Origin: Phycisphaerales bacterium
GTDB taxonomy: Bacteria > Planctomycetota > Phycisphaerae > Phycisphaerales > UBA1924
DNA: 64,000 nucleotides
Assembly: GCA_035627955.1 (NCBI GenBank)
Contig: DASPKU010000001.1
Coordinates: 372,001 to 436,000, forward strand
Direction of reading: 5' to 3'
The position numbers were made by a program, and so were the translations under genes. Below the pieces are notes generated by a model. That model worked only from the letters and a program-made list of their open reading frames with translations. It searched no databases and was not told the DNA's origin. Below are positions 49,255-58,623 of the stretch, in pieces. Each line of letters begins with the position of its first letter. Position 1 is the first letter of the stretch.

Positions 49255-49281
49255 CCCACTCCTCCACCGAACTCCCCTTCT

Positions 49282-49309
49282 CATTTGCCCTTTGCTATTT
49301 GCCCTTTGC
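49282..49309. repeat. Two tandem 14-nt repeats
   Basis: ATTTGCCCTTTGCT followed by ATTTGCCCTTTGCA, in the gap between the toxin gene and pgi. Confidence 0.85.
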
Positions 49310-49338
49310 ACTTTCTCCCTCCCCTACCCTTCCGCCCC

Positions 49339-50766
49339 ATGCTCACCCTCGACTTCACCAACTGCCTCGCGACCCATGTCGGCTCCCACGGCCTGGACCC
49401 CGACCTGCTCGCCCCCGGCTCCGAGGTCCACAACGCCATCGCCGCCGCCACCAAGCGCCTCGCGGGCAGCCGCGGCAAGGGCTGGGAACGCTGGCGCGAG
49501 CTGCCGTTTGAGCCCATGCGCTCGCAGCACGTCAGCGCGGTCACGACGATCGCCGAGCAGTGCAGGGGCCGCTTCGACACCATGGTCGTGCTGGGCATCG
49601 GCGGCTCGGCCCTGGGCAACATCGCCCTGCAGTCCGCCCTGAACCCACCGACGTGGAACCTCTCGGACTCCGTCCGCAAGGGCGCCCCCCGCCTCTTCGT
49701 CGTCGACAACGTCGATCCCGCCTACTTCGCCAGCGTGCTCGACTTCTGCCAGCAGAGCACCGGCAACAGCGGCGGGCTCTCGAGAACCCTCTTCAACGTC
49801 ATCAGCAAGTCCGGCGAGACCGCCGAAACCGCCGCCCAGTTCATGGTCATCCGCGACCTCCTCAGCCGCACCCTCGGCAAGGACTACGCCCAGAACATCG
49901 TCGCCGTCACCGACCCCGCCAAGGGCACCATGCGGCAGATCTGCGAGCGCGAGGGTTTCACCACCCTCCCCGTCCCCGACGGCGTCGGTGGCCGCTTCAG
50001 CGTGCTCTCCCCCGTCGGCCTCTTCTCCGCCGCCATGTGCGGCATCGACAGCGACGCCCTCCTCACCGGCGCCGCCGACATGGACAAGGCGTGCGGCAAC
50101 CCCGACCTCCAGCACAACCCCGCGGCCATGCTCGCCGCGCTCCTCGTCGAGCTCGGCACCTCCAAGGGCAAGACCAACCACGTCCTCATGCCCTACAGCA
50201 ACGCCCTCTACCTCCTCGCCGACTGGTACCGCCAGCTCTGGGCCGAGAGCCTTGGTAAGGAGCACGACCTCCAGGGCAACCGCGTCTTCGCCGGCTTCAC
50301 GCCCATCAAGGCCCTGGGCACCACCGACCAGCACTCGCAGGTGCAGCTCTACCGCGAGGGCCCCAACGACAAGGTCATCGGCCTGATGGAAGTCGGGCAG
50401 TTCGACCACGACGTCACCATCCCCACCGGCCTCAACGTCGAGGCGATCGGCTACCTCGAGGGCAAGAAGATGTCCGCCCTCCTCAACGCCGAGAAGCGTG
50501 CCACCGAGTACGCCCTGCTGGAGAGCCAACGCCCCAACTTCACCCTCAAGTTCCCCAGGATCGACGCCTACCACGTCGGCCAGTTCATCAACCTCTGGCA
50601 GATCGCCACCGCCTACGCGGGGCTCCTCCTCAACGTCGACGCCTACGACCAGCCCGCCGTCGAGCTCGGCAAGCAGGCCACCTGCGGTCTCATGGGCCGC
50701 AAGGGCTACGAGAAGCACCTCTCCAGCGTTGACGAGGCCCTCGGCGGCGACCGCCGCGTTATCTGA
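49339..50766 (+). CDS. pgi: Glucose-6-phosphate isomerase
   Basis: 475 residues. Two SIS-type sugar-isomerase folds. VVLGIGGSALGNIALQSALN is the first phosphate-binding loop, TLFNVISKSGETAETAAQFM the second (S-K-[TS]-x-x-T). GVGGRFSVLSPVGLFSAAMC is the PGI signature, and TKGKTNHVLMPYSNALYL-type sequence follows. FTPIKALGTTDQHSQVQLYR carries the catalytic His region. It interconverts glucose-6-phosphate and fructose-6-phosphate in glycolysis. The length is that of the bacterial short form. ATG 49339 chosen; the in-frame upstream extension lies over a repeat. Confidence 0.95.
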   Translation: MLTLDFTNCLATHVGSHGLDPDLLAPGSEVHNAIAAATKRLAGSRGKGWERWRELPFEPMRSQHVSAVTTIAEQCRGRFDTMVVLGIGGSALGNIALQSALNPPTWNLSDSVRKGAPRLFVVDNVDPAYFASVLDFCQQSTGNSGGLSRTLFNVISKSGETAETAAQFMVIRDLLSRTLGKDYAQNIVAVTDPAKGTMRQICEREGFTTLPVPDGVGGRFSVLSPVGLFSAAMCGIDSDALLTGAADMDKACGNPDLQHNPAAMLAALLVELGTSKGKTNHVLMPYSNALYLLADWYRQLWAESLGKEHDLQGNRVFAGFTPIKALGTTDQHSQVQLYREGPNDKVIGLMEVGQFDHDVTIPTGLNVEAIGYLEGKKMSALLNAEKRATEYALLESQRPNFTLKFPRIDAYHVGQFINLWQIATAYAGLLLNVDAYDQPAVELGKQATCGLMGRKGYEKHLSSVDEALGGDRRVI

Positions 50767-50864
50767 CGCTTCCTCCCCCGTGGGGGGAGGGCCGCGGAGT
50801 GGTTGGCGCCTCCACGCTGCAACTTCCGCAACAAACCAACCACCCAAAGCCGTAAACTCCCCCC

Positions 50865-51674
50865 ATGGCCCGCTGGTTCGGCCCATACCGCCTCGTCCGC
50901 GCCCTCGAGCCCACCCGCGTGGGCCCGCGCGAGAGCAACCCGGTCCGCTCGCCCCAGGCGCTGCGCTGGTCCGCCGTGCACGAGCGCGAGACCTCCGGCC
51001 ACCTCGTCTACACCCTCGAGCTCGCCAAGCACCGCCTCAACGCCCGCCGCTTCACCAGCGCTCTCGAGGCGATCTCCGTCCTCCGCCACGCCCACGTCCT
51101 CCCCATCGAGACCTACGCCCTCGACGAGCAATGGGGCGGCGTCGTGGTCTCGCCCTACCTCGGCGACCCCGGCGGCGTTGTCACCCTCGACGAGCTCGTC
51201 GAGGCTAAGGGCGGCCGCATGGACCCCTTCGAGGTCCAGCGCTCCGCCACCCACATGCTCGAGGCCCTCGCCGCGGCCCACAGCTGCGGCCTCGCCGACG
51301 GCAACCTCTGGCTCGACCGCGTCCACGTCGACCCCCGCGGCTCCCTCCACATCGAGCTCCTGGGCCTCTGGCGCGAGATGTGGCGCGGCGGCGACGTCGC
51401 CGAAGTCGTCGCCCGTGACGACGTCCGCTCCGTCGCCGCCATGGCCTTCCGCATGCTCACCGGCGTCGAGCACGGCACCGGCCCCGGCGCCCCACTCGAC
51501 CGCCGCTGGGAGCACTGGCTCCGCCGCGGCCTCGACCCCATCGACGGCTTCACCACCGCCGAAGAAGCCCTCCGCGAGCTCCCCTCCGGCCAGGCCGTCG
51601 CAAAGTCCATGGGCGCTTCTGGCGCACTCCGCACCGCCGCCGGCCGCGTCCGCGCCGCCCTCTTGAGCCTTTAG
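50865..51674 (+). CDS. Protein kinase-like pseudokinase
   Basis: 269 residues with the layout of a Ser/Thr kinase domain. FGPYRLVRALEPTRVGPRES stands where the Gly-rich loop should be, LVYTLELAKHRL the beta-3 strand, ISVLRHAHVLPIETYALDEQ the helix C to beta-4 region and GVVVSPYLGDPGGVVTLDEL the hinge. AAHSCGLADGNLWLDRVHVD is in place of the catalytic loop. Compared with H-[RG]-D-x-K-P-x-N, the His, Asp, Lys and Asn all differ (Asp, Asn, Trp, Arg), and no D-F-G is seen. It is most likely catalytically dead and may be a scaffold or regulator. No signal peptide. Confidence 0.7.
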   Translation: MARWFGPYRLVRALEPTRVGPRESNPVRSPQALRWSAVHERETSGHLVYTLELAKHRLNARRFTSALEAISVLRHAHVLPIETYALDEQWGGVVVSPYLGDPGGVVTLDELVEAKGGRMDPFEVQRSATHMLEALAAAHSCGLADGNLWLDRVHVDPRGSLHIELLGLWREMWRGGDVAEVVARDDVRSVAAMAFRMLTGVEHGTGPGAPLDRRWEHWLRRGLDPIDGFTTAEEALRELPSGQAVAKSMGASGALRTAAGRVRAALLSL

Positions 51675-51696
51675 CAACACACCGCAAACGCCGCGC

Positions 51697-53706
51697 TCAC
51701 CCACCCGGCTTCGGGTTCTCCGCCGCACGTCTCGCTTCGTCCGCCGCGTTGATCTCCGCCCTCAGCAGGTCCAGCGTCGCCCGCTGCTCCATCGTCAGCA
51801 CCGACGCGAACCGCTGCTCGATCTCCGCCAGGATCGCCCCGCCCTGCTCCTTCGAAGCCGCCAGCTGCAACCCCCGGATCCACGCCTCCGCCGGCACCTG
51901 GAATGGCCGCGCCAGCTGCACCTGCCCAAGCCCCAGCAGCGCCGCGCACCGCACCGAGCTCAGCCGCTCCGACTCCACCAGCAGCTCCGCGAACGGCGCG
52001 TTGTCCAGTGCCGCCAGCGCCGCCTCCGGCTGCCGCTCCGACAGCTCCAGGTCCGCCAACTCCACGACCCCCTCGGCGATCGCCCGAAGCATCTCCGGGT
52101 CGGCCTTCTCGAACATCAGCCGCGTTGGCGACGTCAGCAGCGTCAGGAACCCCCGCCGCAGCCCCGCATCATCGATCGACCGCGAGATGTCCAGCAGCTC
52201 CCGCGCCGTCAGCGCATTCGCCGTCCGCAGCAGCGTCGGCATCGCCAACTCCGCCGAAGGTCGCGGCAGCAGCAGCAGCCACCGCACCGCCCCCTCCGTC
52301 GGCTCCGCGGCCAGCACGCTCCGGCAGGCGACATCGAACAGGTCCGCGTCCGAGGCAGCGGCCTCCAGGATCGCCTCGCTGAACTCGGGGTACCACACCA
52401 GCGCCTCGCCCGCTGCCTGCCGCGTGGCCGCACGAAGAGACCGCAGCAGTGGCACGATCCGCGCACGGTCCTCATCGGTTCCCAGCGCCGACAGCAGCGA
52501 AATCGCCGCGGGCGTCAACGCCTCCTCCCCCGCCGCCCGCGCCGCGCTCAACACCGCCGCGGCCGCCTCCCCCTGCAGCAACCCCGCCCGGAACAGCCAC
52601 CGCGCCGCCTCGAAGGCCGACTCCCCCGCCCCGCTCCCCGGTGCAACCCATCGCAACACCGCAGCCACCACCTGCTCGCTCGGCCAACGCGCCGCCGCCA
52701 GCAGCAGGTCCGACGCCGCCGCCGAGTCCGTCTCCCTCGCCAGGGCCCGCGCAATCGGTTCGGCCGCGCCGTCCGGCGCCAGCTGCCGCACCAGCACCGC
52801 GGCGCTCGCCCGCGTCCGCGGGTCCGCGTGCTCGAGCAACTGCAGCGCGGCCACGCCGACAGGTCCGTCCATCCGGCCCGTCACCGACATCTCGCGGCTG
52901 ACCAGTTCAAACCCGAGCGTCCGCACCTCGGATGCGTCATTCAGCAGCAGCGATGCCAGATACGCCGGCCGCTCCTCCGCAGGCGTCGCCAGATGCAGCT
53001 TCCGCAGCGCCTCCACCAGCTGCCCGATCGCCAGCTGTCGCGATGCCTCCGTCCGCCGCTCCTTGGCCGTGAGTGCATCGAGCAGCCGTGCCCGCCACTG
53101 GCTGTCTGTCAGGGCCTCGTGCTCGGCCACGAAAGCGGTCCACCGCCTCGCTTCCGCTGGGATGTCGTCCCGCGCTGAAAGCCGCGTCAGCGCCCCCACG
53201 GCCGCCTGCTGAAGCCGGGGCTCGACACCCTCCGCCAGGTACCGCCCCAATATCCGCACCGAGTCCCGCGTCCGGTACGATCCCATGACCTCGATCAGAA
53301 CGAAGGCTTCATCCGAGGGCGCCGAAGCCAGCCGCTGCGTCACGCAGGGGAACAGCCGCATCGGCGCATCCGCCATCTCCGACAGGGCACTCAGCACGCC
53401 CCGCCACGCCGGCCCAGCGGGCCCAGACACCACCCGCTGAATCTCCGCCCGCACGCCCGCATGCTCTGCGAATGCAATCAGTTCGCGCCCGGCACTCAGC
53501 CGTGCCGCCGGGGTCGCTTCCGGGTCGTCCAGCACCGCCATTGCCGCACGCGCCGCACCCGGCAACTCCGGGGCCGCCTGGATCGGCCGGAACGGCTGCA
53601 CCGCAGGCGCCGGCACAGCGAGCCCCGCGCACGCAATCACCGCGCCCGCGGGCGCGAGCCACAACGTCCCAGCCCTCAGCACCCTTTTGCTGATGCCCAC
53701 GACCAT
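51697..53706 (-). CDS. Secreted or anchored HEAT-like helical-repeat protein
   Basis: 669 residues from ATG 53706. The N-terminal hydrophobic segment (TLWLAPAGAVIACAGLAVPA, possible cleavage after APA) marks export or anchoring. The rest is an alpha-solenoid: repeated helix pairs of ~35 residues such as SVRILGRYLAEGVEPRLQQA, LLEHADPRTRASAAVLVRQL and IVPLLRSLRAATRQAAGEAL, reminiscent of HEAT/PBS-lyase repeats. No catalytic motif. Probably a protein-binding scaffold in the periplasm; family not recognised. Convergent with the pseudokinase gene (22 bp between stops) and downstream of the TrpB-like gene on the same strand. Confidence 0.72.
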   Translation of the reverse strand: MVVGISKRVLRAGTLWLAPAGAVIACAGLAVPAPAVQPFRPIQAAPELPGAARAAMAVLDDPEATPAARLSAGRELIAFAEHAGVRAEIQRVVSGPAGPAWRGVLSALSEMADAPMRLFPCVTQRLASAPSDEAFVLIEVMGSYRTRDSVRILGRYLAEGVEPRLQQAAVGALTRLSARDDIPAEARRWTAFVAEHEALTDSQWRARLLDALTAKERRTEASRQLAIGQLVEALRKLHLATPAEERPAYLASLLLNDASEVRTLGFELVSREMSVTGRMDGPVGVAALQLLEHADPRTRASAAVLVRQLAPDGAAEPIARALARETDSAAASDLLLAAARWPSEQVVAAVLRWVAPGSGAGESAFEAARWLFRAGLLQGEAAAAVLSAARAAGEEALTPAAISLLSALGTDEDRARIVPLLRSLRAATRQAAGEALVWYPEFSEAILEAAASDADLFDVACRSVLAAEPTEGAVRWLLLLPRPSAELAMPTLLRTANALTARELLDISRSIDDAGLRRGFLTLLTSPTRLMFEKADPEMLRAIAEGVVELADLELSERQPEAALAALDNAPFAELLVESERLSSVRCAALLGLGQVQLARPFQVPAEAWIRGLQLAASKEQGGAILAEIEQRFASVLTMEQRATLDLLRAEINAADEARRAAENPKPGG

Positions 53707-53775
53707 GCCGACACTCCGGCCACTCGCACGGGGCGCCCCCCGCACGCAACATCCTACACCTGGTTCAGAAAAACC

Positions 53776-55068
53776 CTACGCGCGATTCGACAACTTTGAC
53801 ACGAGTTCAACGTCTTTGTCGCCGCGCCCTATCAGATTGACCACGATGTTCTGATCCGCCTTCATCTCGCCTGCGAGCCGGAGCGCCTCCGCCAGGCCGT
53901 GCCCCGCCTCGATCGACGCGATGATGCCCTCCGTGCGGGCCAGTAGGGTGAGGGCGTGGATCGCCTCGTCGTCGCCCGCCACCGTGTACTTCACCCGCCC
54001 CAGGTCCTTCCAGTACGCGTGCTCCGGCGGGGCGAAGTGGTACTCCATCGCCTTCGATATCGACGATACCGGCAGCGTCATCCCGCCCTCCATCGAGAGG
54101 GCGTACGTCGTCTGGCCCAGCACCGTCTCACGCCGTCCCATGCTCAGCGGGGCCGCGTGATCGCCCGGCGCGCCCGACTTTCCACCCGCCTCCACCCCCA
54201 CCAGCTTCACGCCCGTGTCATCCACGAACGGGTAGAACAGCCCCGCAGCCTCGGCCCCCACGCCCACGCAGGACACGATCACGTCCGGCAACTTGGTCAG
54301 GTTCCGCAGCGACTGCGCCTTGGTCTCCCGCCCCAGGATTGACTGGAAGTCCCGCACCATCGCCGGGAACGGGTGCGGCCCAACCGCCCCCGACGGCACC
54401 AGCATCGCCCCGCCGGGGTTCCGCAGCCACTCCTCCATCGCCCCCGTCAGCGCCGCCGTGCGGTCGCCGACCTCGCTGACCTTCGCCCCCAGGAACCGCG
54501 CCCGCGCGACGTCACTGATCCGCGCCTCATCGGCCGGACACAGCACCTGCGCCTCGAGCCCGAAGTGCGCCGCCGCCGTCGCCACTGCCACCGCGTGCGG
54601 CCCGCCCCCGCTCACCGCGATCAGCCGCTTCCGCCCGCTGCTCGCCGCGAACAGTGCAAATCCCGCCGCGTGGTTGATCGCGGCAGAGCCCGGGTACGCG
54701 AGGTCCTCTCGCTTCAGCCAGATCCGAGCCCCTTCGCCCTTGGGCAGCCGCGACCGCGCCTGGGCCGTCAATCCCGCGGCCTCATACAAAGGCGTCGCCC
54801 GCCCGGCCAACGTCCGCAGGTGCACCAGCAACTCGTCCCAGAACCCCGCATCCGACGCCGCCCGCGCGTACGCCGCGTCCAGCTGCTGGAGCGGCCCCTT
54901 CGCCGCCTCGGGCACGAACGCCCCGCCATACGACCCGAACATCCCCTCCGGAGAGGGCACATCCGAGACCTTGGGCGGCGGCGCCGGCTTCGGTGGAATC
55001 GAATGGGCAGCCCCGTTGGAGGGGTTCCGGGGGGTCTGGGCGGGGGGCCTCATATCAGTGGTATTCAT
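53776..55068 (-). CDS. Tryptophan synthase beta-chain homolog lacking the PLP lysine (pseudoenzyme)
   Basis: 430 residues, colinear with TrpB over its full length (GSYGGAFVPEA, WLKREDLAYPG, VPSGAVGPHPFPAMVRDFQS, ILGRETKAQ, VVNLIGRGDKDVELV). The key residues are changed. The G-A-H-K-(T/I)-N motif with the PLP Schiff-base lysine reads G-S-A-A-I-N (Ala130 in place of Lys). The A-E-T-G-A-G-Q-H-G motif with the catalytic Glu reads AVSGGGPHA (Val152). The PLP-phosphate loop G-G-G-S-N is GVGAE. The first ~40 residues form a Pro-rich extension. Standard TrpB chemistry is therefore impossible. No trpA or other trp gene is adjacent. It may be a regulatory or scaffold paralog of a real TrpB elsewhere. 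Confidence 0.85.
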   Translation of the reverse strand: MNTTDMRPPAQTPRNPSNGAAHSIPPKPAPPPKVSDVPSPEGMFGSYGGAFVPEAAKGPLQQLDAAYARAASDAGFWDELLVHLRTLAGRATPLYEAAGLTAQARSRLPKGEGARIWLKREDLAYPGSAAINHAAGFALFAASSGRKRLIAVSGGGPHAVAVATAAAHFGLEAQVLCPADEARISDVARARFLGAKVSEVGDRTAALTGAMEEWLRNPGGAMLVPSGAVGPHPFPAMVRDFQSILGRETKAQSLRNLTKLPDVIVSCVGVGAEAAGLFYPFVDDTGVKLVGVEAGGKSGAPGDHAAPLSMGRRETVLGQTTYALSMEGGMTLPVSSISKAMEYHFAPPEHAYWKDLGRVKYTVAGDDEAIHALTLLARTEGIIASIEAGHGLAEALRLAGEMKADQNIVVNLIGRGDKDVELVSKLSNRA

Positions 55069-55143
55069 CGCCGGGCCAGCTGGTTCGGCTTGAGAACCCT
55101 CCAGCTGGTTTTTTCCTCCGGTCAGGCCCGTGCGGGCCGGCAG

Positions 55144-56532
55144 TCACCGGGACCCAGAGTCCGCTGAGCGGCGGGTCGGTGCAAGCTCGGTGTCCCGGGC
55201 CAGATACCGGGCTCCGCGGTACCAGCACACCCCCGCGAGGAAGATCGTGACCCCCACCACGTTGAACGCGAGGTTCATGTTCCCCCGCCCATCGTCCGTT
55301 TTGAACCGATCCGTGATCGCCCCGATGAGCGGCGGTGAGATCGCGTCCCCAAGCGCATGAAGCACCAGGATGGCAACCGCGTACCCGGTCGCTCGCATCC
55401 CCGGCGGCACCACGTTCGCAATCACCGTATTCGTCGGCCCCGTGTTCATAAACGCCAGGAAAAGGCACGCCCCCATCGCCACCCACGCCCACGGGAACGG
55501 CGCGTGGAGCACCAGCAGGAAGAACGGGAACGCCGCCATCATCGCCCAACCCGACAGCTTCAGGTAGGCACCCCCGCCCTTGAGCCGCGGCCTCAGCCAA
55601 TCCCCCAGGTAACCTCCGACGATGGTCCCCGCCAGACCCGTCACCACCGTGATCCCGCCGAAGATCAGGTTGATGTCCGCGAGCTGAGCCTGCCCCGCCG
55701 CGTCCGTCCCTCCCCGCATGCGGAACTCGTGGATATACGTCGGCATCCAGAACGACATCCCACCCACCGCAAACGTCATCAGCGTCATGCCCGCAAGGTT
55801 CCACAGGTACGACGGGATCTTGAACAGCAGCAGCGCATCCTGGAACCGGAACCGGTGCGTGCTTGGCACCTTTTCCGCTGCCCCCCGCGGCGGGTCTTTC
55901 CGGAACAAGGCCCATGCCCCCAGCAGCAGCCCCGGCGGCATCACGATCAGGAACGCCCAGCGCCAGCCCTCACGCGCGTCCAGCCCGATCTGCGGCCCGT
56001 AGCCGTTCATCAGCTTTGCCACCTGCCCGCCGATCACGTACCCCAGGGCGCTCCCCACCGGCAGCGCAACGTTGAACCACGCCAGCACGGTGCCGCGCTT
56101 CTCAACCGGGTACATGTCCGCGATCACCGTCGGCGCGATCGGCCCCCAGGCCGCCTCCCCCACCCCGACCAGGATGCGGAAGAACAGCAGCATGCTGAAC
56201 GACGACGCCAGCCCGCACGCCCCCGTCGCCAGCGACCACAGCACCACCCCGACGCCGATGATCGTCCACCGCTTCATGCGGTCGCCCATCCAACCAAAGA
56301 GCGGCGCCGCCAGCATGTACGTCACCAGGAACGCCGTCGCCAGCAGCCCCATCTGCCCCTTGGCGTTCGGGTCACCCTTCTGAAAGAACGCGTCCCGGAC
56401 CAGCGGCTCCACCGACGACAGCACGTACCGGTCGATGTAGTTGATCAGGTTGATCGCGATCAGGATCGCAACCGACACCCGCGCCACCCGCAGCGGAACA
56501 GACATCCCCGTCGGCGTCCCGATCACACTCAT
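55144..56532 (-). CDS. MFS transporter, Spinster-like
   Basis: 462 residues from ATG 56532, twelve predicted membrane helices. The first helix VAILIAINLINYIDRYVLSS and the loop FGWMGDRMKRWTIIGVGVVL (G-x-x-x-D-R-x-x-R/K motif A) are MFS hallmarks. FRILVGVGEAAWGPIAPTVI is the R-x-x-x-G-x-G-E-A motif of the Spinster (Spns)-like branch. A longer central cytoplasmic loop separates helices 6 and 7 (RKDPPRGAAEKVPSTHRF). Bacterial members are often placed near catabolic hydrolases; substrate unknown. The start could also be ATG 56505. The dienelactone-hydrolase-like gene is 60 bp upstream on the same strand. Confidence 0.9.
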   Translation of the reverse strand: MSVIGTPTGMSVPLRVARVSVAILIAINLINYIDRYVLSSVEPLVRDAFFQKGDPNAKGQMGLLATAFLVTYMLAAPLFGWMGDRMKRWTIIGVGVVLWSLATGACGLASSFSMLLFFRILVGVGEAAWGPIAPTVIADMYPVEKRGTVLAWFNVALPVGSALGYVIGGQVAKLMNGYGPQIGLDAREGWRWAFLIVMPPGLLLGAWALFRKDPPRGAAEKVPSTHRFRFQDALLLFKIPSYLWNLAGMTLMTFAVGGMSFWMPTYIHEFRMRGGTDAAGQAQLADINLIFGGITVVTGLAGTIVGGYLGDWLRPRLKGGGAYLKLSGWAMMAAFPFFLLVLHAPFPWAWVAMGACLFLAFMNTGPTNTVIANVVPPGMRATGYAVAILVLHALGDAISPPLIGAITDRFKTDDGRGNMNLAFNVVGVTIFLAGVCWYRGARYLARDTELAPTRRSADSGSR

Positions 56533-56592
56533 CGGGCGGGAGGGTATGCGGGTGGCACGCCCCGCCCCCGCGATTGTGCTTACCACTGGCCT

Positions 56593-57423
56593 TCACACGT
56601 ACTTCTTCAGAAACTCCACCTGCAGGTTCTTCGCATCATTACTCACCCGCCCGAAGCCGATGTGCTCCTGCGGCGCCCCCGTCTCGGGCCAGGTGTGAAG
56701 TTGCACCAGCCCAGGGTCCGCGTACGCCTGCTTGTACCGCCCCCGCAGCGCATCCACGAACGACCGCATCGAAGCAACCGGCACCACCTGGTCCGCCTCG
56801 CTGTGCAGCGCCAGCAGCGGGATCGGCCGGAACCCGCGCAGGTGCTGCATCGCATCCACCTCGGCGATTTTCGCGGCGTCGTGCCGCGCGTGCCAGCCCT
56901 TCACCGGCGTCTCTACCTCCGGCGAGTGCCCGCCGTACAGGCTCATGAGGTTCCCCGTTGTCCCCTCCACCGCCGCGGCCTTGAACTCGTGCGCCTCGCA
57001 CAGCCGCCGCAGCGTCACCATCCCCCCCAGCGACATCCCCCCGATCGCCATCCGGTCCAGATCGAACGCCCCGCCCCAGTTTGGGTCCGCGAGGTGCTCG
57101 ATCACGCGGTCGACCTCCCCCACCGCCTGCCGCAGCACGTCCAGCGTCGCCTCGGGCTTCTGCATCTCCGGGTCACCCCGCTCGCCGTGCCCCGGCAGGT
57201 CCACCGCGCACGCCGCGATCCCCGCGCGGACCCACCGCAGGTACCGCCCCGGATCCAGCTCCTTGTTCGCCGTGCGACCATGCAGCCAGATCACCGTGGG
57301 CGCGGGCTCCCGCCAATTCGGGTCCGGGTGGCACAGCAGCACCGGCACCTCACCAAACCGCACCGCACGACTCTGCGCGGCCAGCGATGAGGGAAACTGC
57401 TTGAAACGGTTCTCTACCACCAA
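56593..57423 (-). CDS. Alpha/beta hydrolase, dienelactone hydrolase-like
   Basis: 276 residues. Core motifs: PTVIWLHGRTANKELDPG (oxyanion H-G), ACAVDLPGHGERGDPEM and MAIGGMSLGGMVTLRRL (G-x-S-x-G nucleophile). IPLLALHSEADQVVPVASMR is the acid loop, and PQEHIGFGRV is the catalytic His. It is similar to the cytosolic alpha/beta hydrolases and dienelactone hydrolases that act on esters or lactones. No signal peptide. The gene lies between a sugar-ABC ATPase and a Spinster-like transporter on the same strand, so a joint uptake and hydrolysis function is possible. Confidence 0.88.
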   Translation of the reverse strand: MVVENRFKQFPSSLAAQSRAVRFGEVPVLLCHPDPNWREPAPTVIWLHGRTANKELDPGRYLRWVRAGIAACAVDLPGHGERGDPEMQKPEATLDVLRQAVGEVDRVIEHLADPNWGGAFDLDRMAIGGMSLGGMVTLRRLCEAHEFKAAAVEGTTGNLMSLYGGHSPEVETPVKGWHARHDAAKIAEVDAMQHLRGFRPIPLLALHSEADQVVPVASMRSFVDALRGRYKQAYADPGLVQLHTWPETGAPQEHIGFGRVSNDAKNLQVEFLKKYV

Positions 57424-57483
57424 CCACCCTAGCCCCCGCCACCCGCTTCGTCACTCCGTCAATTCGCCACTCCCTCACTTGCC

Positions 57484-58620
57484 TCACAGCATCAGGTTCC
57501 GCCCGAACTCCCCGGGCTCGAACCAGTGCGCCTCCTCCATCGCCGGCGCCAGCACCGCCACGCTCCCGGTTCCCAGCCCCGCGTGCGACGGCACCCGCGC
57601 CACCAGCGCGTGCCGCCCAGTCGAGCAGTACACGTCCATCGCCTCGCCCAGCGGCTCCACCACCCGTACCGGCAGCTTCCATGCGTGCCACGCCCGATCG
57701 CCCTCTACAGGGATCGGCGACGCCTCGCGCAGTGCCTGCGGCCTCAAACCCAGGACAATCGGCTTCCCGACATGCGCCGCCAGCGTGTCCGCATGCCGCG
57801 GGCTCACCTTCAGCCGGTACGCCCGCCCCTCCGCATCCACCGACCCCTCCTCAAACAGCATCCCACCCGCGACAAGCACCAGCCGCCCCTCGATGAAGTT
57901 CATCGGCGGGCTGCCCACGAACCCCGCCACGAACCGGTTCGCCGGCCGCTTGTACACCTCCAGAGGGCCCCCGATCTGCTGCACCCTGCCCTTCGACATG
58001 ACCACGATCCGGTCGGCGAGCGTCATCGCCTCCTCCTGATCGTGCGTCACATAGATGCTCGTCGTCCGCAGCCGCTGGTGCAGCGCCTTGAGCTCCGCCC
58101 GCATCGACACCCGCAGCCGCGCGTCCAGGTTCGACAGCGGCTCATCAAACAGGAACGCCCGCGGCTCCCGCACTATCGCCCGCCCCACCGCCACCCGCTG
58201 CCGCTGCCCGCCCGACAGCTCCCGCGGCTTCCTCTCCAGCAGTTCCTCAATCCCCAGCGTCCGCGCCGTGTCCTTCACCCGCCGATCAATCTCAAGCCGC
58301 CCCACGCCCCGCATCTTGAGCGCAAACGCCATGTTCCTGTACACCGTCATGTGCGGGTACAACGCGTAGTTCTGGAACACCATCGCGATGTCGCGGTCCT
58401 TGGGGGCCACGTCGTTCACGATCCGCCCGCCGATGGCGATCGTCCCTCCGGTCAGCCCCTCCAGCCCCGCCAGCATTCGCAGCACCGTCGACTTCCCGCA
58501 CCCGCTCGGCCCCACCAGCACGATGAACTCACCATCGCGCACCTCCAGCGAGAACCCCTCCACGGCCGCCGTCCGCCCGTCGTACGACTTGCTCACGCTG
58601 TCAAACGTCACGCTCGCCAT
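57484..58620 (-). CDS. ABC transporter ATP-binding protein, UgpC/MalK type
   Basis: 378 residues. Complete nucleotide-binding domain: Walker [21 protein letters not shown]-loop [20 protein letters not shown], signature [20 protein letters not shown], Walker [16 protein letters not shown] and H-loop [21 protein letters not shown]-terminal TOBE/MalK-like regulatory domain follows ([20 protein letters not shown] ... [10 protein letters not shown]). Such ATPases energise sugar or glycerol-phosphate importers and can serve several permeases. No permease or binding protein is adjacent, so it probably works with systems elsewhere. Its start lies at the edge of a long inverted repeat. Confidence 0.93.
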   Translation of the reverse strand: MASVTFDSVSKSYDGRTAAVEGFSLEVRDGEFIVLVGPSGCGKSTVLRMLAGLEGLTGGTIAIGGRIVNDVAPKDRDIAMVFQNYALYPHMTVYRNMAFALKMRGVGRLEIDRRVKDTARTLGIEELLERKPRELSGGQRQRVAVGRAIVREPRAFLFDEPLSNLDARLRVSMRAELKALHQRLRTTSIYVTHDQEEAMTLADRIVVMSKGRVQQIGGPLEVYKRPANRFVAGFVGSPPMNFIEGRLVLVAGGMLFEEGSVDAEGRAYRLKVSPRHADTLAAHVGKPIVLGLRPQALREASPIPVEGDRAWHAWKLPVRVVEPLGEAMDVYCSTGRHALVARVPSHAGLGTGSVAVLAPAMEEAHWFEPGEFGRNLML

Positions 58621-58623
58621 GGG

